A DNA stretch of 34,515 nt from Clostridiales bacterium (GCA_029265435.1 JAJUJH010000011.1:1-34515); one strand, 5' to 3'. Shown: positions 9,317 to 19,326, counted from the stretch's first letter. Notes: generated by a model not told the origin, from the sequence alone. A program made the numbers and translations.

Positions 9317-10207
9317 ATGGCAAGCATACATTTTCCGACAGATCATGAGGCTAAGCAGACTATTCTCGAAGTAGGCCGCAGAATGTACACAAAGAATTTT
9401 GTGGCTGCAAATGACGGGAATATCAGCTGCAAGGTTGATCATGACATCATTTGGACAACGCCCACGGGCGTTTCAAAGGGCTTCATGAGCGAGGATATGC
9501 TTGTTAAAATGCGGCTTGATGGCACGATTCTTTCGGCGGGTTCCTTAAAGCCTTCGTCTGAAGTGAAAATGCATATTAGAGTATACAAAGAAAACCCTGA
9601 GGTTATGGGAGTCACGCATGCGCATCCGCCCATCTGTACATCGTTTGCGATTGCAGGCATCGGCCTTGACCGGGCAATTTACCCAGAAGCGCTCGTGAAT
9701 CTTGGCACCGTGCCATGTGTACATTATGAAACGCCGGGATCTCAGGGAATCCCGGATTCTATCGCACCCTACTGCAAGGATTACAACGCCGTGCTGCTTG
9801 GAAATCATGGCGCGCTTTCGTGGGGAAAATCACTTATCGAAGCATTTTATCGTCTTGAATCAATGGAACATTATGCGATGGTGCTCATGTATACGGGCAA
9901 CATCATCGGCAAGGCCAATGTATTAAGCTGCGAACAAGTTCAGGAACTGCTCGATATCCGCAAGAGCCTGGGCATCCATGCGGGCGGCGTTCCGCCTTGT
10001 GCGGCCAAGCCCACGAATCTTAAAGACGTTGTGGCGCCACATTCTGCCATTGCTGCGGCGGCTGAAGTACGCAAGGAGCTTAAAACATATTCTCCGGGCG
10101 AAAAGGCTTGCGGTTGTGTGGCCTCACCGGTTTCTGAAAATGAGAACGGTGTCAGCGATATTGAGTTGATTACGCAGGCCGTGCTCAAACGCTTAAAAGA
10201 CATGTAG
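9317..10207 (+). CDS. Class II aldolase (FucA/Ald2 family) with C-terminal linker and candidate encapsulation peptide
   Basis: 296 aa; metal-binding THAHPP and LLGNHGALSWG; extra C-terminal helix DIELITQAVLKRLKDM. Confidence 0.9.
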   Translation: MASIHFPTDHEAKQTILEVGRRMYTKNFVAANDGNISCKVDHDIIWTTPTGVSKGFMSEDMLVKMRLDGTILSAGSLKPSSEVKMHIRVYKENPEVMGVTHAHPPICTSFAIAGIGLDRAIYPEALVNLGTVPCVHYETPGSQGIPDSIAPYCKDYNAVLLGNHGALSWGKSLIEAFYRLESMEHYAMVLMYTGNIIGKANVLSCEQVQELLDIRKSLGIHAGGVPPCAAKPTNLKDVVAPHSAIAAAAEVRKELKTYSPGEKACGCVASPVSENENGVSDIELITQAVLKRLKDM

Positions 10208-10261
10208 GGTTTTGGTCGCGGGTAAGTTTTTGCCAAATACACACAGGCAAAGGGACAGCAA

Positions 10262-11593
10262 ATGAAAGCAGTTATTATCGGTGGTGTGGCCGCCGGCATG
10301 TCGGCCGCTTCCAAAATAAAACGCAATGATCCGACCGCTGAGGTAACCGTCTATGAAAAGGGCAATTTCCTTTCATACGGAGCCTGCGGGCTGCCGTATT
10401 TTGTGAGCGGCGAGAACCCTGATTATACCAAGATGATTGCGCGCACACGTGAGCAGTTCAGCAAAGCGGGCATTCGCACGTTTCTCAATCACGAGGTGCT
10501 TTCAATATCGCCCGAAGAAAAAAGTGTTACCGTAAAAAATACGGCAACCCAGGAGACGTTTAAAGACGGTTATGATTCTTTGTTGATCGCAACAGGCTGC
10601 ACAAGCGTCGTGCCTCCAATCCCGGGGATTGATAATGCGGGTGTATTTTATATAAAAACGCTGGAAGACGGTTTGCTGTTGCAAAAGGTGGCTTCCCATG
10701 AGTCTGTCCGTCGGTGTGTGATCATCGGCGGCGGTTATATCGGCATCGAAATGACGGAAGCGTTTTTACGGCTCGGCAAGGAAGTTACCGTCATTGAAGG
10801 GGCAAACCGTATTCTCTCGCCGTTTGAGCCGGAGTTTTCAGAAATGGCTGCCAAGGAACTGATTCAAAACGGCGCTCAAGTAAAAACCGGGGAACGCGTC
10901 ATATCCATCGAAGAGCAACGGACCCATCGTCTTGTTCGCACGAGCCACGGCGAATACCCGGCGGATATCATACTGATGTCGGTGGGCGTGATGCCCGCGA
11001 CGCAGTTCCTCAAAGACACAGGCATTCGAATGACAAAGAACGGCGCCATTATCGTTGACCGCGAAATGCGCACTTCTTTGCCCGGCATCTATGCCGCGGG
11101 CGATTGTGCGGTGACATATAACAGGATAATGGAAGAAGATTACTTTTTGCCGCTTGGCACCGTGGCTAACAAATGCGGGAGAATTGCGGGCGGCAATATG
11201 CTTGGTAAACATGAGAAATTTACGGGCGCTCTGGGAACAGCGGCCATCAAAGTCTGTGGCATTGAAATGGGGCGTACGGGTATGAGCGAAGCCGACGCTT
11301 TGCGTATGGGTATTGATTACCGGACAACCATGGTTACAACGTATAATCATCCGCCGTATTATCCGGGACAAACAGCCATTACAATTAAGCTGATTTATGA
11401 GAAGGGCACGCGCCGTTTGCTCGGGGCCTGCGCTGCCGGGCAGCACGGGGCTGTATTGCGTGTGGACATGTTCGCGATTGCGATACATGCAGGCTTGACA
11501 ACAAAAGAACTTGGCATGGTAGACTTGGCCTATGCGCCGCCTTTCGCCGGCGTTTGGGATGCGGTTCATATCGCCGCCAATGCGGCAAAGTGA
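10262..11593 (+). CDS. CoA-disulfide reductase / NADH oxidase-like FAD-dependent oxidoreductase
   Basis: 443 aa; MKAVIIGGVAAGMSAASKIKRNDP, redox Cys in LSYGACGLPYFVSGE, GIYAAGDCAVTYN. Confidence 0.9.
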   Translation: MKAVIIGGVAAGMSAASKIKRNDPTAEVTVYEKGNFLSYGACGLPYFVSGENPDYTKMIARTREQFSKAGIRTFLNHEVLSISPEEKSVTVKNTATQETFKDGYDSLLIATGCTSVVPPIPGIDNAGVFYIKTLEDGLLLQKVASHESVRRCVIIGGGYIGIEMTEAFLRLGKEVTVIEGANRILSPFEPEFSEMAAKELIQNGAQVKTGERVISIEEQRTHRLVRTSHGEYPADIILMSVGVMPATQFLKDTGIRMTKNGAIIVDREMRTSLPGIYAAGDCAVTYNRIMEEDYFLPLGTVANKCGRIAGGNMLGKHEKFTGALGTAAIKVCGIEMGRTGMSEADALRMGIDYRTTMVTTYNHPPYYPGQTAITIKLIYEKGTRRLLGACAAGQHGAVLRVDMFAIAIHAGLTTKELGMVDLAYAPPFAGVWDAVHIAANAAK

Positions 11594-11594
11594 G

Positions 11595-12398
11595 ATGGAC
11601 ATGAATAAGCTCGTCAATTTACATGAGGCAATTGCGACAATACCGGATGGTGCCGTGGTTGGTCTTGGCGGCAACACACTCAATCGTGCGCCCATGGCTG
11701 CCGTTTTTGAAATGGTCCGTCAGAAGAAAAAATCGCTCGCGCTTGTTAAAACAGCGGGCGCCATGGATATCGATATTTTGTGTCTCGCGGGATGCGTGAA
11801 GAGTGTAGATGCGGGCTTCATCAGCTATGAAAGCGAATATTCGCTGGCCCGGCATTACCGCGCAAGCGTTCAGAAAGGGCTTGTCAAAGCCAATGAGCAT
11901 GCATGTTACACGGTGATATCCGCCCTGCGTGCCGCCTCATACGGTATTCCTTTTATGCCGGTGCGTGGGCTTGTCACCAGCGATTTGATCGACGTGAATC
12001 CATACTTTAAGCGGATTACCGATCCGTTTACGGGAGATCCAGTTACGTTGGTATCGGCAATACGGCCGGACTATGCGATCCTTCATGTACATAAGGCGGA
12101 TATACAGGGCAATGCCCTCATTCTCGGCCCCAAATATGAAGATGTTCTCTTCTCACGGGCAGCCAAAAAGGTGATATTGACAGCTGAAGAAATCGTTGAT
12201 GAAGGGTTTTTTCGATGCAGCGAAACAAAGGCGGATATTCCCGGATTTCTGGTTGAAAGTGTCGTTCATGTGCCGCATGGCGCTGCGCCTTGCGCATGCC
12301 ACGGCGTATACGGTTTGAATCATGAATCCATTCGAAAGTTTCTAACGATAAAAAACGATAGCGAATTACCTCTGTACCTTGAGGTGTGCCATGTTTAG
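11595..12398 (+). CDS. CoA-transferase family subunit A (GctA-like)
   Basis: LHEAIATIPDGAVVGLGGNTLNRAPMAAVFEMVRQKKKSLALVKTAGAMDIDILCLAGCVKSVDAGFISYE. Start after 11593; ATG at 11595 or 11601. Confidence 0.82.
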   Translation: MDMNKLVNLHEAIATIPDGAVVGLGGNTLNRAPMAAVFEMVRQKKKSLALVKTAGAMDIDILCLAGCVKSVDAGFISYESEYSLARHYRASVQKGLVKANEHACYTVISALRAASYGIPFMPVRGLVTSDLIDVNPYFKRITDPFTGDPVTLVSAIRPDYAILHVHKADIQGNALILGPKYEDVLFSRAAKKVILTAEEIVDEGFFRCSETKADIPGFLVESVVHVPHGAAPCACHGVYGLNHESIRKFLTIKNDSELPLYLEVCHV

Positions 12399-13107
12399 AG
12401 TTTGCGACATCATGGTATGTGCCATGGCGAGGCTGATTAAAAACGGCGATACGGTGTTTCATGGCGTATCCTCCCATATGCCGATGATTGCCACGCTGCT
12501 GGCCAAAGCGACACATGCTCCGGACGCTGTTCATTTGAATATACCGGGTGGAGTTGACCCGAAGTCTCCTAAGCTTGTGTCGTTTACCAGCGCGGGCAGC
12601 GAGCTTTTTGAGACAGCCCCGGCTGTTTTTCCGCTGATGGATGTGTTTGATCTGTCGATGCGCGGGGGCCTTGATGTCGCTTTTTTAAGCGGTGTGCAGT
12701 TCGACAATGCAGGAACGGTAAACGCATCGGTAATAGGCGATTATTATTCGCCAAAGGTTCGGCTTCCCGGCGGTGCGGGCAGCGCCGTACTGATTCCGAC
12801 GGCCAAACGCGCAGTTATTTGGCGTACCAAGCACGACAGACGAACCTTTGTACAGAATGTTGACTTTATGACGGCGCGTGGCAACGTCAGCTTTGTTGTG
12901 ACACCGCTTTGTATTTTCGCAATGTATGAGGGTGAATTGATTTTGGACAGTATTCATCCCACATCAACGATCGAGGAAGTCGCGCAGAACACGGGGTTCC
13001 CCATCAGATACTTTGAGCTGAAAAGCACGCCTGCGCCGACCGATGAGGAATTGAGGCTGCTGCAGATGATTGATCCTCAGGATCTCAGGAACATAGAGTT
13101 CCGCTGA
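12391..13107 (+). CDS. CoA-transferase family subunit B (GctB-like), apparently lacking the catalytic Glu
   Basis: NGDTVFHGVSSHMPMIATLLAKATHAPDAVHLNIPGGVDPKSPK...FLSGVQFDNAGTVNASVIGDYYSPKVRLPGGAGSAVL...IWRTKHDRRTFVQNVDFMT, colinear with GctB. Confidence 0.8.
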   Translation: MFRVCDIMVCAMARLIKNGDTVFHGVSSHMPMIATLLAKATHAPDAVHLNIPGGVDPKSPKLVSFTSAGSELFETAPAVFPLMDVFDLSMRGGLDVAFLSGVQFDNAGTVNASVIGDYYSPKVRLPGGAGSAVLIPTAKRAVIWRTKHDRRTFVQNVDFMTARGNVSFVVTPLCIFAMYEGELILDSIHPTSTIEEVAQNTGFPIRYFELKSTPAPTDEELRLLQMIDPQDLRNIEFR

Positions 13108-13160
13108 ACGGGCGAGCAACACGAAAGTGCTCGAATAAAATCAAACAATGGAGGAAAAAC

Positions 13161-14357
13161 ATGAAAAAGCTTTTGTATGTCCTGATTGCTGTTGCCATGA
13201 TGTTCACGTTGGCCGCATGCGGTACAACAACTCCGGCCGCGTCTGCCTCTGAATCGGCTGCGTCTTCGGCACCTGCTGAATCAGCTGAATCTTCGGCTCC
13301 CGCCGGTGACACCACCGCTGTGGCTGATCTGCTGAAAAAGTATATGCCGGATCAGATGGCTGACGGCAAAATCAAAGTTGCCGTTATCCGTAACTTGGCA
13401 GCGGGCGACCATACGCAGCAGTTCCTTGAAGGCTGCACATCCGAAGGCGAAGCGCTTGGTTTCACGGTTGATACATACGTCACTGACGGCGATAATGCAA
13501 AGTGCCAGGAAACGATCGCGCAGGTTATCCAGAAAGATTATGATGGTCTCATCCTGTCTCACGGCGAAGCCGGTTACACGTATGATTCCCTGCTTCCCGC
13601 TGTGGAAAAGGGCATGAAAGTCGTCACGTTCGACTCCGTCCCCTATAAAAACGGCGACCCGAATGGTGAGATTCTTGAGGGCGTAACCAGCACAGCTCAG
13701 GAAGATGCGAAACTGGCAGAGCTTTCTCTCGGTTCCATCGTCAGTCATTTCGATGAATCCAAACAGCCGATTAAGGTGATCCGTGCATGGATGGGCCCCG
13801 GAATCCCGCCGCTGGATCGTCGTCAGGTGGTCTATGACAAGTATGTGGCCGAAGGCAAAATACAAGAAGTTGCGCTGGTTGGGCCGGTTGACTTCTCCAA
13901 TGCGCGCGGCGGCACGCAGGATGCTCTGGCCGCTATTCTTCCGAAGTTCCCCGAGGGGACGGTTGATGCGATTTGGGGTTCCTATGACGAGCTCGCAAAG
14001 GGCTGCTTGCAGGCGCTTAATGATGCTGGCAGAACCGACATCAAGATCATGTCTATCGATATCTCCAACGATGATATCAATTTAATGCTCAAGAACTCGG
14101 ACGTATGGGTTTCCACTGCAGCGGTTGATCCCAAGCTTATCGGTATTGCGGATATGAGACTGCTGGCTGCAAAGTTTGCCGGCGAAGAAACACCTGACAC
14201 ATATAACCTTGACGCTCAGGGCGTTGACACAACACAGCTCAATTCTTCGATTAACATGACAAACATTGCGACCGTTGTAAATGGTTGGGGCCAGGAAAAA
14301 GGCGTGTTTGACAGCTATGCATGGATGGCTGAAATCAAAGCCGCTGTGAAAGGCTGA
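13161..14357 (+). CDS. Sugar ABC transporter substrate-binding lipoprotein (RbsB-like, CUT2 family)
   Basis: Signal peptide with lipobox LAACG; periplasmic-binding fold YDGLILSHGEAGYTYDSLLPAVEKGMKVVTFDS; followed by RbsA- and RbsC-like genes. Confidence 0.92.
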   Translation: MKKLLYVLIAVAMMFTLAACGTTTPAASASESAASSAPAESAESSAPAGDTTAVADLLKKYMPDQMADGKIKVAVIRNLAAGDHTQQFLEGCTSEGEALGFTVDTYVTDGDNAKCQETIAQVIQKDYDGLILSHGEAGYTYDSLLPAVEKGMKVVTFDSVPYKNGDPNGEILEGVTSTAQEDAKLAELSLGSIVSHFDESKQPIKVIRAWMGPGIPPLDRRQVVYDKYVAEGKIQEVALVGPVDFSNARGGTQDALAAILPKFPEGTVDAIWGSYDELAKGCLQALNDAGRTDIKIMSIDISNDDINLMLKNSDVWVSTAAVDPKLIGIADMRLLAAKFAGEETPDTYNLDAQGVDTTQLNSSINMTNIATVVNGWGQEKGVFDSYAWMAEIKAAVKG

Positions 14358-14412
14358 TCGCATATAACGATCAGCTCCGCTTTGAGTCCCCTCCGGTTTG
14401 TTGCCGGAGGGG
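14353..14412 (+). promoter_or_regulatory. Two consecutive intercistronic hairpins between binding-protein and ATPase genes
   Basis: GCTGATCG-catataa-CGATCAGC (14353-14375, includes the TGA stop) and CCCCTCCGG-tttgttg-CCGGAGGGG (14388-14412); no poly-T tract. Confidence 0.75.
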
Positions 14413-14481
14413 GCAAAAGCAAAAAATGAACGGTTAAGGGCTTTTGTGGTTAACGATTTTGATTTTGGGCAGGTGAATGGA

Positions 14482-16002
14482 ATGAGAGCAGCAAACGCAA
14501 AACTCTCAATGCGAGATATAAGTATCGAATTCCCCGGCGTCAAAGCGCTTTCAAATGTGAACTTTGATCTGGAGAGCGGTCAGATTCGTGCATTGATCGG
14601 GGCAAATGGCGCAGGCAAATCCACACTGATGAAAGTCTTGTCGGGTGTCAATTCCCATTACAGCGGGAAGATATATATTGATGACGAGGAATGTGAGATT
14701 CGTTCGCCGAAAGCTGCGAAAAATCTGGGTATAGAAATTGTATATCAGGAGGTCGATGTTGCGCTGGTGTCTAACCTGACAGTCGGGGAAAACATCATGC
14801 TTAATTCATTGGCCAACAAGATGGGGAAGAAACAGATTGTAAACTGGAATGATATAAGAAAAACAGCGAAAGAAACGCTGAAACGCCTCGGTATGGACAT
14901 TGATGTGAGAAAAATCGTTTCCGAGCTGTCTTTGGCGGAAAAACAAATGGTACTTATCGCACGGGCTGTGGTGGAGCAGTGTAAGTTTTTGATTCTTGAC
15001 GAGCCGACAGCACCGCTTTCCATTACCGAAACAGAGAATTTCTTTAAAATCATACGAAATTTGGCCAAGTCCGAGAACGTGGGGATTGTATTTATTTCCC
15101 ATAGGCTGGCTGAACTGTTTGAAATCTGCGAGCACATCACCATTATGAAAGACGGTATGGTGGTCAAAGATATGCCGATTACTTCGGACCTTACAATCAA
15201 TCAAATTGTTGAGTATATGCTGGGGCGGAAATTCGACGATAACTATCCCAAGCAGACTGTTGACATCGGGGATGTGCTTTTGGATGTCAGGAATCTGACA
15301 GAACGCAACCACAAGGTCGTCAATATCAATATGCAGGTGAAAAAAGGCGAAATCGTAGGGGTTTGCGGGTTGGTCGGCGCCGGCAAAACCGAACTGTGCA
15401 AAACGCTTTTCGGCGCATACCGTGCATGCTCAGGGGACATCTGCCTTAATGGCAAGAAGATTAACCCCAAGAATCCGACTCAGGCTGTTACACGAGGACT
15501 TGCGCTGGTTCCCGAAGAACGCCGCAAGGAAGGTGTTTTTGTGACGGATCCGCTGTACGCGAACATCACCGTTTCGTCGCTTAACAAATTTACAAATAAA
15601 ATTCGCTTTGTGAGTAAAAGCAAGCAGCGCACAGCCGCAAGAACCAAGATCAATGAACTTGGTATCAAAACCCCCAACGAGAATCAGGTGGTGGCTCTGC
15701 TATCAGGCGGTAATCAGCAGAAGGTGGTTGTCGGAAAATGGCTGGTCAGCGATTCTGAAATATACATTTTTGATGAACCGACAAAGGGCGTGGATGTCGG
15801 TGCGAAGAGAGACATCTTTCAGCTGATTGAAGGACTTGCCGCACAAGGCAAGGGTGTCATCTATGCATCCTGTGAATTTTCCGAAATTCTTGCCATCGCC
15901 GATCGGGTTTACGTATTGTTCGATGGTGAAATCGTCAAGGAAATGGATGTAAAGGACACAAACGAAAAAGAACTTTTATATTATTCAACGGGAGGCCGGT
16001 AA
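14482..16002 (+). CDS. Sugar ABC transporter ATP-binding protein (RbsA/MglA-like, two ATPase domains)
   Basis: Walker A GANGAGKST and GLVGAGKTE; LSLAEKQMVLIARAV and LSGGNQQKVVVGKWL signatures. Start chosen at MRAANAKLSMRDI. Confidence 0.93.
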   Translation: MRAANAKLSMRDISIEFPGVKALSNVNFDLESGQIRALIGANGAGKSTLMKVLSGVNSHYSGKIYIDDEECEIRSPKAAKNLGIEIVYQEVDVALVSNLTVGENIMLNSLANKMGKKQIVNWNDIRKTAKETLKRLGMDIDVRKIVSELSLAEKQMVLIARAVVEQCKFLILDEPTAPLSITETENFFKIIRNLAKSENVGIVFISHRLAELFEICEHITIMKDGMVVKDMPITSDLTINQIVEYMLGRKFDDNYPKQTVDIGDVLLDVRNLTERNHKVVNINMQVKKGEIVGVCGLVGAGKTELCKTLFGAYRACSGDICLNGKKINPKNPTQAVTRGLALVPEERRKEGVFVTDPLYANITVSSLNKFTNKIRFVSKSKQRTAARTKINELGIKTPNENQVVALLSGGNQQKVVVGKWLVSDSEIYIFDEPTKGVDVGAKRDIFQLIEGLAAQGKGVIYASCEFSEILAIADRVYVLFDGEIVKEMDVKDTNEKELLYYSTGGR

Positions 16003-16003
16003 C

Positions 16004-17002
16004 ATGAATAATTCGACGAATACCGCAAAAAAGTCTTCGATTATGGACTTTACAACCAAATGGGGAACGCTGTTAACCATTGCGGTGATGCTGGTTGTAT
16101 TCTCTTTGACAATGCCGACATTTATGACAGCTTCAAACATGATCACCATCATCAGAGCCGTCTGCATAGTGACCGTTATTGCTACGGGGATGACCATATC
16201 TTTAACCGTTAACGGCCTTGACTTGTCGGTGGGGTCTACGGCGACATTTGCGAACACGGTTTTAATGACATTTTTCGTGTGGTTTTCCTTCGGCAGCTCC
16301 ACGGGCGGCATGCTGCTGTCGATATTATTAACCATACTGATTTGCACAGTGATTGCCGGCATCAATGCCTTGCTGATTGTCAAGCTGAGAATTCCGGATA
16401 TGCTCGCGACATTGTCAACGATGTTCATGTTTGAAGGCGTGGCGATGACATACGCAGGCGGCGGCGCCATAAACGAAAACATGCTGCGGCCTGACGGGAC
16501 AACCGCCACAGGTGAGGTTCCGGATCTTTTCAGGGACATCGGCAAAGAACCTTGGATCATCATAGTGATGCTCGTGCTCGTATTCCTTGTATTCTTATTT
16601 TTGACTTATACCAAGCATGGCCGTTATATGTACGCTGTCGGCGGCAATCCCGAAGCGGCCAGACTCTCTGGTATTAATGTCAACAAGTACCGTGCGCTGG
16701 CCTATCTGATGTCAACGATACTCGCATCCATCGGCGGTATGCTGATCGGTGCGCGCGTTGGCAACGCACAAATCAACTCGGGCGCAGCCTATTTAATGGG
16801 ATCGGTTGCTGCGGCGCATATCGGTATGTCGGTGGCGGGAGCGGGTAAACCGAACGCACTTGGCACACTCGCCGGTGCAATATTGATCGGTGTTTTGGAG
16901 AACGGGCTTATCATGGCGTCTGTCCCGTATTATGCGGTCAACATCTTTAAAGGCGCTGTGCTCGCAATTGCGCTGGCTCTGAATTATGCCCGTAAAAAAT
17001 AA
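16004..17002 (+). CDS. Sugar ABC transporter permease (RbsC-like)
   Basis: 332 aa; VNGLDLSVGSTATFANTV, YAVGGNPEAARLSGINVNKYR, NGLIMASVPYYAVNIFKGAVLAIALALNY. Confidence 0.93.
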   Translation: MNNSTNTAKKSSIMDFTTKWGTLLTIAVMLVVFSLTMPTFMTASNMITIIRAVCIVTVIATGMTISLTVNGLDLSVGSTATFANTVLMTFFVWFSFGSSTGGMLLSILLTILICTVIAGINALLIVKLRIPDMLATLSTMFMFEGVAMTYAGGGAINENMLRPDGTTATGEVPDLFRDIGKEPWIIIVMLVLVFLVFLFLTYTKHGRYMYAVGGNPEAARLSGINVNKYRALAYLMSTILASIGGMLIGARVGNAQINSGAAYLMGSVAAAHIGMSVAGAGKPNALGTLAGAILIGVLENGLIMASVPYYAVNIFKGAVLAIALALNYARKK

Positions 17003-17019
17003 GCTTGTGAGGTGCAATC

Positions 17020-18231
17020 ATGTCGCGTTTTGACAAATACTTTTTGATGAATGAATCGGACGTTATTGAATACGTCAAAGAGAAGCTTGATTTCTTTGAA
17101 GCCGGCGCCAACCTCACGGTCAAGGAAATCGGCGACGGCAATCTTAATTACGTTTTCCGTGTTGTTGAAGAGGGCACGGATAAATCTGTGATTATAAAGC
17201 AGGCTGGAGAAGCGCTTCGTATCTCCGCCGAAATGAAGGTGTCCACGGACAGAAACCGTATTGAAGCTGAAATACTGCAGATTCAGGATCGGTATGCGCC
17301 CGGCCTCGTACCGAAGATTTATAACTACGATACCGTTATGTGTGCATGTGCCATGGAGGACCTTTCGGATCATGAGCTGATGCGCTACGCGCTGATGAAG
17401 CATAAGATATTCCCTCGGTTTGCGGATGATATCTCCACATATCTCGTCAACACTCTGTTAAAAACATCGGATGTGGTGATGGATCACAAGGCGAAAAAGG
17501 CGTTGGTGAAAAGCTTTATTAATCCGGAACTCTGTGAAATCACGGAAGACCTCGTACTGACGGAACCCTATAATGACGTCAATAAACGGAATCTGGTTTT
17601 TGAGAAAAATGCCGATTTTGTGAAAGAGCAGCTTTATAACGACAAAGCGCTGCACCTTGAGGTTGCCAAAATCAAATTTGAATTTATGAATAACGCACAG
17701 GCGCTGATTCACGGCGATCTGCATACGGGTTCGATATTTGTGAAGGAAAACAGCACGCGTGTGTTTGACCCCGAGTTTGCGTTTTATGGACCGATGGGCT
17801 ACGACATCGGAAATGTAATGGCGAATCTCTTTTTTGCCTGGGACAACGGCAACGCGGCGGGTGCGTCAGCGTTCTGTGATTGGGTGCTCAAGGCTGCGGC
17901 GGACACCATCGATCTTTTCAACAAGAAGTTCCTTGAGTGTTTTGATGAATACGCTACGGATGTTATGGCGAAGACAGATGGATTCAAGCAGCATTATCTC
18001 AACACTGTGCTGTCAGACACCGCGGCATATGCAGGTACAGAGCTTATCCGAAGAACAGTCGGCATGGCGCAGGTGAAAGACGTGACAACGATAGCGGATG
18101 CAGAAAAAAGGGCATACGCTGAGCGCGTGAACATTCTTTGCGCGAAAGACTTCATTATGAACCGCAAGGCGTTTAAAACAGGCGCTGATTTTGTGGCAGC
18201 GCTGAAACGGGCTGCGCAGGCTGCCCAATAA
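17020..18231 (+). CDS. 5-methylthioribose kinase family protein (MtnK-like; candidate 5-deoxypentose kinase)
   Basis: 403 aa; LTVKEIGDGNLNYVFRVVEEGTDKSVIIKQA, LIHGDLHTGSIFV, RVFDPEFAFYGPMGYDIGNVMANLFFAW. Confidence 0.9.
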   Translation: MSRFDKYFLMNESDVIEYVKEKLDFFEAGANLTVKEIGDGNLNYVFRVVEEGTDKSVIIKQAGEALRISAEMKVSTDRNRIEAEILQIQDRYAPGLVPKIYNYDTVMCACAMEDLSDHELMRYALMKHKIFPRFADDISTYLVNTLLKTSDVVMDHKAKKALVKSFINPELCEITEDLVLTEPYNDVNKRNLVFEKNADFVKEQLYNDKALHLEVAKIKFEFMNNAQALIHGDLHTGSIFVKENSTRVFDPEFAFYGPMGYDIGNVMANLFFAWDNGNAAGASAFCDWVLKAAADTIDLFNKKFLECFDEYATDVMAKTDGFKQHYLNTVLSDTAAYAGTELIRRTVGMAQVKDVTTIADAEKRAYAERVNILCAKDFIMNRKAFKTGADFVAALKRAAQAAQ

Positions 18232-18243
18232 CGGGAGGATATC

Positions 18244-19326
18244 ATGGCGGAAAACATTATGAACTACGAGACAGTAACATTGAACGAGGAAAAGGCCACT
18301 CTGGATATCATCGATCAGACACAGCTCCCCAATCACGTGGAAATTCTGTCTTTGGCGGATATTAAGGATATTTGGGATGCCATTTACCTGCTAAAAGTTC
18401 GTGGGGCACCGGCAATCGGCGTTGCAGCGGCTATTGGATTATATGTTGTTGCAAAAGATATTGATGCGGACAGTTACGACGCCTTTTATGCGGAATTCAA
18501 GAAGGCAAAGGATTATCTCGCATCCGCACGGCCGACGGCTGTTAACCTTTTCTGGGCGCTCGACCGCATGGAAAACGTCGTGCTGATGAATAAAGATAAA
18601 GCTGTTTCTGATTTAAAACAGTTGCTTCACGATGAAGCGATCGCGATAAAAGAAGAGGATATTTGGGTTTGCAGGTCTATCGGAGAATATGGTCTATCTC
18701 TGATTAAAGACGGCGACGGGATATTAACACACTGCAATGCCGGACAATTGGCGACCGCAAAATACGGAACGGCTCTTGCGCCGATTCATCTTGGCGTCGA
18801 AAAGGGCTATAAATTTAAGGTATTTACGGACGAGACGCGTCCGCTGTTGCAGGGCGCACGGTTAAGCGCTTTTGAACTGTACTCCCACGGCATTGATACC
18901 ACGGTGATTTGTGACAATATGGCATCTCAAGTGATGAAGAACGGCTGGGTTCAGGCGGTTTTTGTCGGGTGCGACCGTGTGGCGGCCAACGGTGACGCTT
19001 GCAACAAGATCGGAACCTCGGGTGTTGCGATACTTGCAAAATACTATGGCATTCCGTTCTATGTCTGCGCGCCGACATCAACGATTGATATGGAAACAAA
19101 GCAAGGCGAGGATATTCCGATTGAGGAGCGTCCTGCGAAGGAAGTCACCGACATGTGGTACACAAAACGCATGGCTCCCGAAGGTGTGAATGTATACAAT
19201 CCCGCTTTCGATTTCGCAGATAACGAACTGATTACAGCAATCATTACGGAGTATGGTATTGCGCGCCCGCCGTACAAACAGAGCTTGAAGGAGATATTTG
19301 AAAGAAAGGCAAATGCACACAAATAG
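18244..19326 (+). CDS. S-methyl-5-thioribose-1-phosphate isomerase family protein (MtnA-like; candidate 5-deoxyribose-1-P isomerase)
   Basis: 360 aa; [92 protein letters not shown]. Confidence 0.93.
   Translation: MAENIMNYETVTLNEEKATLDIIDQTQLPNHVEILSLADIKDIWDAIYLLKVRGAPAIGVAAAIGLYVVAKDIDADSYDAFYAEFKKAKDYLASARPTAVNLFWALDRMENVVLMNKDKAVSDLKQLLHDEAIAIKEEDIWVCRSIGEYGLSLIKDGDGILTHCNAGQLATAKYGTALAPIHLGVEKGYKFKVFTDETRPLLQGARLSAFELYSHGIDTTVICDNMASQVMKNGWVQAVFVGCDRVAANGDACNKIGTSGVAILAKYYGIPFYVCAPTSTIDMETKQGEDIPIEERPAKEVTDMWYTKRMAPEGVNVYNPAFDFADNELITAIITEYGIARPPYKQSLKEIFERKANAHK

Noticed and set aside
9317-10207. L-fuculose/L-rhamnulose-type (PVM-like) BMC for fucose/rhamnose
   Set aside because: The class II aldolase and FucU fit, but no fucose/rhamnose isomerase or FGGY kinase and no lactaldehyde-related reductase are visible; MtnK/MtnA homologues fit a 1-phosphorylated 5-modified pentose better. 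Kept as the main alternative.
10838-11695. 285-aa minus-strand ORF over the FAD oxidoreductase and CoA-transferase start
   Set aside because: Antisense shadow of two well-supported genes; no motif.
17020-19326. Canonical methionine salvage operon
   Set aside because: MtnK/MtnA families are present but MtnB/C/D/W/X-type enzymes are not; genes are embedded in a BMC/importer operon.
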